Assembly (NCBI GenBank): GCA_030323885.1
Contig: CM059203.1
Coordinates: 1,364,001-1,428,000, forward strand
DNA from: Branchipolynoe longqiensis
Lineage: Eukaryota; Annelida; Polychaeta; Phyllodocida; Polynoidae
Reading direction: 5' to 3'
DNA: 64,000 nt
The notes beneath the pieces were generated by a model that saw only the letters and a program-made list of their open reading frames with translations, had not been told where the DNA came from and did not search any database. Positions 53,401 through 62,400 of the stretch are shown here, in pieces. The position numbers and the translations under genes were made by a program. Each line of letters begins with the position of its first letter. Within the stretch, counting starts at the first letter, position 1.

Positions 53401-56400
53401 AAGTGAAGTATTTCATGACACTAAAGTCAATTGACAAATGAAGCATTTCATGACAGTACTGTCAATAGACAAATGAAGCATTTCATGACATTACTGTCAA
53501 TAGACAAATGAAGCATTTCATGACATTAAAGTCAATAGACAAATGAAACATTTCATGACAATACTGTCAATAGACAAATGAAGCATTTCATGACAGTGCT
53601 GTGTCAATATATAAACTAAGCCTTTGTGACACAGTACTGTGTTAATAAACAAATAAAACATCTTGTGACAGCATTGTCAATGGATAAATGAAGCATGTTG
53701 TGACAGTATTGTGTCAATAGGCAAATGAAGCATTTCATGACAGTAAAGTCAATAGACAAATGAAACATTTTATGACAGTACTGTCAATAGCAAATGAAGC
53801 ATTTTGTAACAGTCCTCTGTCAATGCACAAATGAAGTATTTCTGACACTATTCCGGCTCAATAAACAAATAAACCATCTTTTTTTTTTTGTACAGCGAGA
53901 GGCGGAAATGACGTGTGCGCCCAATCCAATGGTGTCCGACCCCAAGAAGCAGTGTACATGCGCAGTCAGCTACCTGCTCGCAGAGTGAGTGTGACGTCAC
54001 AGGTCACGTGTGCCAACTAGTTCAAAGAAGCGTACAGTTTAGAATCCCATAAACAGTTCACTTTCCCAAATATAAATAACAAGCCCGCCTAGCAGAATTT
54101 TGTGTAATTAATTGTCAGTAACAACAGTATTTTACCCCAACTTAGAAAATTACTGACTGACACCATGTAGTTTGTGGCCATGCGGTGTCTATTTACAAAA
54201 AGTAAAGTAAAGTTTGTTTTATTTAACGATGCCTCTAGAGAGCATTGATTTTCGTATCAACACCTATTGGACGTCAAACATATGGTCATTCTGACATATT
54301 TCTTTGGAGGAAACCTGCTGCCACCACATAGGCTACTCTTTCCGATAAGCAGCAAGGGGTCTTTTATATGCTCTTTCCCACAGACAGGACAGCACATACC
54401 ACAACCTTTGATGAACCAGTTGTGCACCACTAATGTACAAAACACTGATAAAATATCCAGTGACCACATCTTCAACACGTGTATTTACTGATGTTTCAGC
54501 GTTACGGAAACCTTCGAGAACTTTGTGTTGAGTTTCATCAGCAGTCTGCTCACCCACGGCGAGACGGCACCCTTCTACAAGGCGCTCATTGAACCCAACA
54601 TCGGGTCAGACTTCGCTCCAGGTCTCGGGTAAGAATCTCTGATCTTGTATAGCGCACGCGTTACAGTGATTTCTGCTCAGCTGATGAATGACACTCGTGC
54701 CATATGGAATCATTTGGGTACAGTTCCAGCACAAATAAAAAAACAGCTCTATACATGTGCAAGGATATATACAACGTTTGAAATAAGGCTTGTCTGCTTG
54801 TCCGAGCCAAGTGAGCGTAGGCACGGACAAGCAGAATATGGCTTGAGCTTTTCCGTTGGACAAGTGACAATTTTGGGCAAGAGGAAGGGGGGTGGAGGGG
54901 AGGGGGGGTGGAAGAGGAGACTGAGTGCAGAAGATGGTGGTGGCAGGATCTCCGGGAGGCGGGGAACAAGAGGAAGGAAGGGGGGTAGGCAAAGGGGAAC
55001 ACTGATGGCATATAGGACCTACATATTAGGATAAGTACTGCGAGAAAGTGAAAATTCAATCAGACATGTCAAAATCACATCAGACTTGTCCGATGGACAA
55101 GTGAAAAATTTGGATTATTTCTATCACTGATATACATATACAAATAAATATAGGTCTATATTTATAGACATACTGGTATATCTAAAAATATATATAAATA
55201 TATATATTTATATAACAACAGAGTATCAGGATAATGTGACTGAGTGGGATATCAGGTCATGGTGCCGGCGGCCTGGTTTCCCAGTGGGACAGCACTATAA
55301 AGTTGCCATGAGTGTGCACTGTCACAAGTCGGTACCTGTCCTGATATGACCTTAGATGTTGCTAGGACGTAAAACAACAAACAAACAAAACCCAGTGGGG
55401 CAGCACTATAAAGTAACCATGAGTGTACAGTCACAAGTCTGTAGCGGTCCTGATATGACCTTAGATGTTGCTAGAACGTCAAACAACAAACAACACCCAG
55501 TGGGGCAGCACTATAAAGTAACCATAAGTGTACAGGCACAAGTCGGTACCGGTCCTGATATGACCTTAGATGTTGCTAGGACGTAAAACAACAAACAAAC
55601 AAAACCCAGTGGGGCAGCACTATAAAGTAACCATGAGTGCACAGTCACAAGTCGGTATCCGTCCTGATATGACCTTAGATGTTGCCAGGACGTAAAACTC
55701 CCAACAATCAACCAACCCTTAAACAATTTAGGTGGTGACGTTGTGACTGTGGGTCAGCTGACATGTGACCATAACCCGCTATTCTCCTCTTGTCAGCTAT
55801 GACGGCCACACACGAGAGGCATCCTTCTCTGTCGGGCTGGAAGGAATTCAGCCAGACGACGTGTCCAAGGTCAAGCAGCTCATAGAGAACACCTTCGACA
55901 AGGTCATTCGGTGAGTAGCCTTAATCACATGTTCGTCTTTTCCGGTCGGGTTGAGTTTTTGTTGTTGTTTTTTTGTTGTTTGGTGCTTGATTAAGCAGGG
56001 GACATTTCAATTGCAGACAATCGCAGGATCCGTACAGGGCCTGGAAAGTTTTGAAAAGTCTTGAATTTTATTTGCTCCATTTCAAGGACTTGACTATTTT
56101 GGGTAATTAGTCTATTGAATTTAACCTATTTTAGGGAATTACACCTTGAAAAGCCTTGAATTCCATTAAACTGTCCCCACTGAGTTAAATTAGTCCGAAA
56201 TTGACATTTGGCATAAGATAATCTGATATGCCTACACACAATGGAACACCAATACTCGCCTGAATTCCTATCAAAAACAGCCTTGAATTCCATATCTTCA
56301 CATGTGTACGGACCCTGGAATTAGTAAAATTGTGTTGGTCATGTTCCTGTCCCTTTTTTATAAACGCACTGGCTGCTAATACACCATTTCAGAGACGGCT

Positions 56401-59400
56401 TTGAACAGGAGAGAATCGACATGCTGCTCCACAAGATTGAGATCGGCCAGCGACATATGTACAACAACTTTGGCCTCCATCTTGGAATAGTGAGTATCCG
56501 GTAAAGCCGTACAACCAGTCAACTTTAGTTGTTACCTGTTCAGAATGTTTGATGGATCTATTGTCAAGTATAATTCACAGTTTGTGTGTGCCTAGAGAAA
56601 GGTCTTCTTAACTTGGTATTGCTAAAGTTCCATAGTCAGGTTGGTTGGTTGTTGGAGTTTTACATCCTGACAACATCTATCAGTATCAGCGGAACAACAT
56701 TTATTAGGATGGACATCGATTTGTGAAAGTGCGCACTCACGGTGACTTTTATGGTGCTGCCCCACTGGGAGACCTGGCTGCCGGCATCATGACCATGACC
56801 CACTCAATCATATCATCCTGACACTGAGCTAACCAGTCCCCTGCCCTATCCTAATTAATACCGAGTGCCAGGCTAGGAAGTGACAAGTATCAATTTTTAA
56901 GTCATTAGGTTGACTCGACTGGGAACCAAACTCCCATCCTTCCACACACGAGGCCCGTGCTCACCCGATTAGGCCACCGCGCTCGGTCCATAGTCACATG
57001 GTTTGGGGTTTCTGTATTGTTTTTTAAAATAAATATATTAGGGTGATCCTTATATATTATAGATCCATAAATATATTAAGTTAATCTACTTTACTTTAAT
57101 TTGAAGTAATTTTTATTTACAAATTTGAAGTAATTTTTATTTACAGTGAAAACATGCGGAACAATAAATTGTATTTGACAGAAAACAACTCAATTGGATT
57201 TGTCAGGTTTTGTGTGTGAACCTTTCATATGTCTACGCATATGTAAAATAGTGTTTTTCTATTATATTGCGTTCGGAACACTTCCCTGGAGAACTTGACT
57301 GTAGAACTACCGGTGTTGTGATTGCAGAACCTGATCTCACCTTGGACGCACGGTGCCGGGCTGGCCGAACTCCTGCAGACAAACAAGGCAGTCGCACGCT
57401 TCAAGACTTGCATGAAGGACAACCCTAACTTCCTACAGGAGAAGGTCAAGCAGTACTTCAAGGTCAGAGCAGCTCAAAATAGCTTTGCACAGGGGGTGCC
57501 CACAAGCAGGGTTTCTTAAAAAATTCATTTTTATTTGTCTATTGTGGTTTTGCATCATACTCAAATCTGGACATGATGTAGAATTGTAATGATAAAAAGC
57601 AGTCACAGCCTGAATTTGATGTTTTTTTGGGGGGTTTTACATCCTAGCAGACTCATGGCGTTCTCTGTGGCGGAGTGGTTAGAGTGTCTGACTTTTTTCT
57701 AGGTCAGACTCCTAATCTGAGGGTCGGCGGTTCGATTCCCCGTGCCCCCAGCTCTGCCAATTTGGATTTCCACCGCTGTGTATAACTTACAGCGTCATCA
57801 AAGGCCGGTTGCTCTCATACCATGTCTATGTGGTGTGGGAGGTTAAAAATCCCTTGGGTCGGTAAAAGTGTAGGCTCGGGCTTTCTATCGACCAGCAGTG
57901 GAATGAGGAAGACCAGTCGTCTATGACTGAAATTTCCCCTGCTTAAACAACTAATGGACCAAAAAAAAAAAAAAAAAAAATGGTGCCTTTATAGTGCTGC
58001 CCCACTGGGATATCAGGGCCGGCACCATGACCCGATATCCCACTTCATCACTTTATCCTGATGCTAGGCTAACCAGGCCTTGCCCTGTCCTAGTAATACT
58101 GAGTGCCAGGCTAGGTAGTGATAAGTATCAATTTTGTAAGGTGGTGTTCTCTGTGGCGGAGTGGTTAGAGTGTCTGACTTTTTTCTAGGTCAGACTCCTA
58201 ATCTGAAGGTCGGTGGTTCGATTCCCCGTGCCCTCATCTCTACCAATTTGGATTTCCACCGCTGTGTAGAACTTACAGCGTCACCAAAGGCCAGTTGCTC
58301 TCATACCATGTCTATGTGGTGTGGGAGGTTAGAAATCCCCAGGGTCGGTAAAAGTGTAGGCTTGGGCTTTCTATCGACAAACTGTCTAATGGTGAAAACA
58401 AGTCTATTCAGACTTATCCATGATAGGCAGTATAAATCTTCGAGAGAAAAAAGTCATTGGTTTGACTCGGTCGGGATTCAAACTCCTGACTTTCCTCATG
58501 GGAAGCCTATGCTCTACCTATTGGGCCATCGCGTTCGGTCACCTGGATTTGAGATGACCAATGAGATGTCGTATCTATGCTGATGTCTTTATTAGAGCAA
58601 TTATACTTAAATCTAACTAACGACTGGACCACTATGGTCGTAGCAGGATCAGACAAAACCTAGTACACGTGACTGATGGCCATGCTGTAAATAGAAAACC
58701 CATTCCTAGAATGTTAGTTCTAGAAATATAAACCTATATATAAACCGTTGATACATATTTCTGGAGACAGATTGTCTTTAGAGTTGCATGGTCCGATGGT
58801 TTTGAGTTTCGGTCATTTTCTGAGATAAATATATTAGGTTGATCGTTATAATCTACATTACTTTAGTTTGAAGTAACTTTTATTTTAAATGGCTAACTTT
58901 GGAGATATTTGAAGTGCAAATATGCTAAATTAACTTTGGCAAGCACATCAAAACTCTAGCACCATAGGCTTGTGAAGTAACATGTTCTATTAAATTGCCT
59001 GAGTATCCCCTTCTATGTGGCGACAAATGCTTGATAATTGCACCAGTATGTTAATTAGATATGTAGAGTCAAATCTAGATAATCTTTTTGGTTTTGAAAA
59101 TTTGATGTTTTCCTCAGAGTATGCTGCTTTAAGTAAACTAATCAGTGGGCTAGTGGGGTTGTAGTGGGTTCAAACAAAATCTAGTACACATCCCTCATCG
59201 CTCTGCTGTGAATAAAGAAGCCATTCACAGAATGTTAAGGCCCAGTCACACCTTACCGGACTGGGGAACCGGACGAGAACCGGACACTGTCCGGTACTGT
59301 ACGGCGAGTCCAGTACATGTCCGGTACCCATCCGGTGGTGTCCGGTACAAGTTTTGAACATGCACAAAACCTCTACTGGATACCGCCGGACTGACGTGTC

Positions 59401-62400
59401 CGGTTGGTGTCCGGTTTGTCCGGTACATGTCTGGTACCCATCCGTTGGTGTCTGGTTTGTCCGGTACATGTCCGGTACCCATCCGTTCTCGTCCCTACAT
59501 GTACTGTACATGTACGGTACTGGTCCGGTCGCCCGGCGGCAATTGACCCAATTACGCTCCATTTCTATACATTTTGTGTACTGGAGAGCACCGGACTAGA
59601 AAATTCTTTTCCGGTGGTCTCCGGTACTCAGTCCGGTAAGGTCTGACAGGCGCTTAACATTCAGAAATATAAACCTTTGATACACAATTTTTTGCACAGA
59701 TTGCCTTTAAAGTACATTGTTATGAAGAATTCCATAAATGCTCCTTTATTTTGTGTAGGACAACACTCACCGCATGACTCTGGTTATGAATGCTGATGAG
59801 CGTTACGAAGAGCTTCGACAAGCGGAAGAACAGGAGCGACTTAATTCACTCGTTAACACGCTGAGTGAATCTGAGAAGAAGCACATCTATGAGGAAGGTA
59901 GAATAATCAATACTACATCCGTCTTTATTGTATGAGGACAGAGAATAGACAAGCTCCATAGCTGTTCTCTAACTACAAGTCTGGAGAAGCATCTAAATTT
60001 TTGCAGTCACGTTGCGCAAAGTGATGTTCTCTGTGGCGGAGTGGTTAGAGTGTCTGACTTTTTTCTAGCTCCGACTCCTAATCTGTAGGTCGGTGGTTCG
60101 ATTCCCCGTGTTCCCACCTCTGCCAATTTGGATTTCCACCGCTGTGTATAACTTACAGTGACATCAAAGGCCAGTTGCTCTCATACCATGTCTATGTGGT
60201 GTGGGAGGTTAAAAATCCCTTGGGTCGGTAAAAGTGTAAACTCAGGCTTTCTATCGACAAACTGTCTAATGGTGAAAACAAGTCTATTCAGACTTATCCA
60301 TGATAGGCACTAGAAATCTTCAAGAAGCAAGAAGGCATGCTAAATTAAGTTCATTCAATTATTTGATTTATTTACTGGGCAATTTAAATTGATAAGCGTT
60401 TCATAATTCCATTATCTTGATCTTGTGCTATTAAAATATATTACATATTTAAAATCCGGCCACTAGGGACCGCCAGAGTCGGGTCTGACCACTTGCCGGT
60501 GGCGCCAGCGGCTAGAATAGGAACTAATATCTGTGACCTCAGTTTCACACTCATTATGAATAGAACTGTGTGGGAAGGGTGTCCTTGTTTATATTCCCAT
60601 AATGTTATTATGGAGCACACATATATAGGGTTGATGATTATAAGTTTACTTTCGTTTGGAGCAATTTTTAAGGTAAATGCGTGACTTTGAAGATATTTGA
60701 AATGAAAACCTGCGACATCATTTCTGTCTCTTTGGTTGTATTTTCTTATTACTGTTACTGGCAGTTTATTTTGATTGAATCCTGTCATTTTCTTATTGTT
60801 GTTACTGTCAGTTTCTTCTTATTAAATCCTTATATTTTCTCACTGACAGTTCCTTATGAATCTTATTGTTTCCTCCCAATGTGCCATTGTGTTCTCCTAA
60901 GCCACAACTTTTCCGCATTTTGACCATCTTTCTCGTAACCCTAGTTTATAAATACTCTTGCACTTCAGGTCTAGCCTTGGCGCGCCTGCAGAATGCAGAA
61001 GAGGACTTGTCATGCTTACCGTCACTCAAGGTTGCGGATATAGAACGCGTGTTGCCAGGTGTCGCGCTTGACAACACAAACATCGGTAAGTTCCTGAGTG
61101 TTCGACATAATTTTAAAATGTGCCCATAAATTTTCACATTTCATTTTTGCAGCTTTTATAAATATATGTGATGTATAACGAATTATGTGAGTATAAATAT
61201 ACGTAAGGGAATTATTATCATTATTGTTATACTCCGTAAGACCTCACACTGTACCGGTGGCGCCACCTGCGGCCTTCTCACCTTCATCGGTTGTAGACCA
61301 GTGTCAGTCGCACCGGCCACTAGGGACCGCGATAGGCGGGCCCTACCACTCGCCAGGGGTGCCAGAAATATATATATATATAAATAAATATATATTAATA
61401 TATATAAATATATACAATTGTGCCACTGATAAATAGGTCCGGGCGCGGTGGCCAAATCTGTAGAGCGCGGGCCTTGCGTGCAGAAGGTCGGGAACGCGGT
61501 TCTCGGTCGAGTCAAACCAATGACTTATAAAATTGATACTTATCGCTTCCTAGCCTGGCTCTTGGCATTAATAGGGTATGGCAAGGACTGGTTAGCTCAG
61601 TGTCAGGATAATGTGACTGAGTGGGATATCGGGTCATGGTGCCGGTGGCCTGATTTACCAGTTGGGCATAACTATAATGTTGCCATGAGTGCGCACTGTC
61701 ACAAGTCGGTATCCGTCCTGATATGACCATAGATGTTGCCAGGATGTAAAACTCCAACAACCAACCAACCGATAAATAGATCATCCATTGACCTTTGTGC
61801 CAACCAAATACTGGTGAAATCTGTATAAAAGTAACTAGTGTATATTTTCCGGCGACTCCTGCTTATCCGTTGTGAAAATGTGCAGTGGTTTCTTGTTTTG
61901 CTCACCAGGTGGCGTCACGGTGCAGCTTAGCGAGCAGCCGACGAACGCCGTGACATACTTCCGGGCCGTGTGCAACATGAGGGAGCTTCGTGATGAGCTG
62001 AAGCCCTACGTCCCGCTCTTCTGTAGCGTGGTTACCAAGTACGCCTTGTTGGTTCTGTTTGTGACATTTGCGCTTCAGCAGTAAAAGGTTCTATTAACGT
62101 GACTTACGATGAGCTGAAGCCCTACATCCCGCTCTTGTGTAGCGTGATTACCAAGTATGCTTTGTTGATTTTGTTTGAGACATTTGCGCTTCAGCAGTAA
62201 AAGGTTCTATTAACGTAACTTATGACATGCTGAAGCCCTGCGTCTCTCTCTTCTGTAGGTGTTACCAAGTAGCTTGTGTTTTTTGGACTTTTTCAGAGTA
62301 AAAGGTTCTTTAATGTGACTTACGAAGCTAACCTACGTCCTCTTCTTACGTGGTTACCAAGTACGCCTTGTTGGTTTTGTTTGTGACGTTTAGTCTTCAG

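Larger units (their letters stand above)
57636..58545 (-). mobile_element. SINE family A (minus) split by two SINE B insertions (intron 13)
   Basis: Reversed A pieces lie at about 57636-57658, 57980-58138 and 58455-58545, and join into one copy. Between them are B copies at 57659-57979 (complete, 19-base A run) and 58140-58450 (ending in the variant GGCAGTATAAATCTTCGAG tail). Both B copies are on the + strand. Confidence 0.85.
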
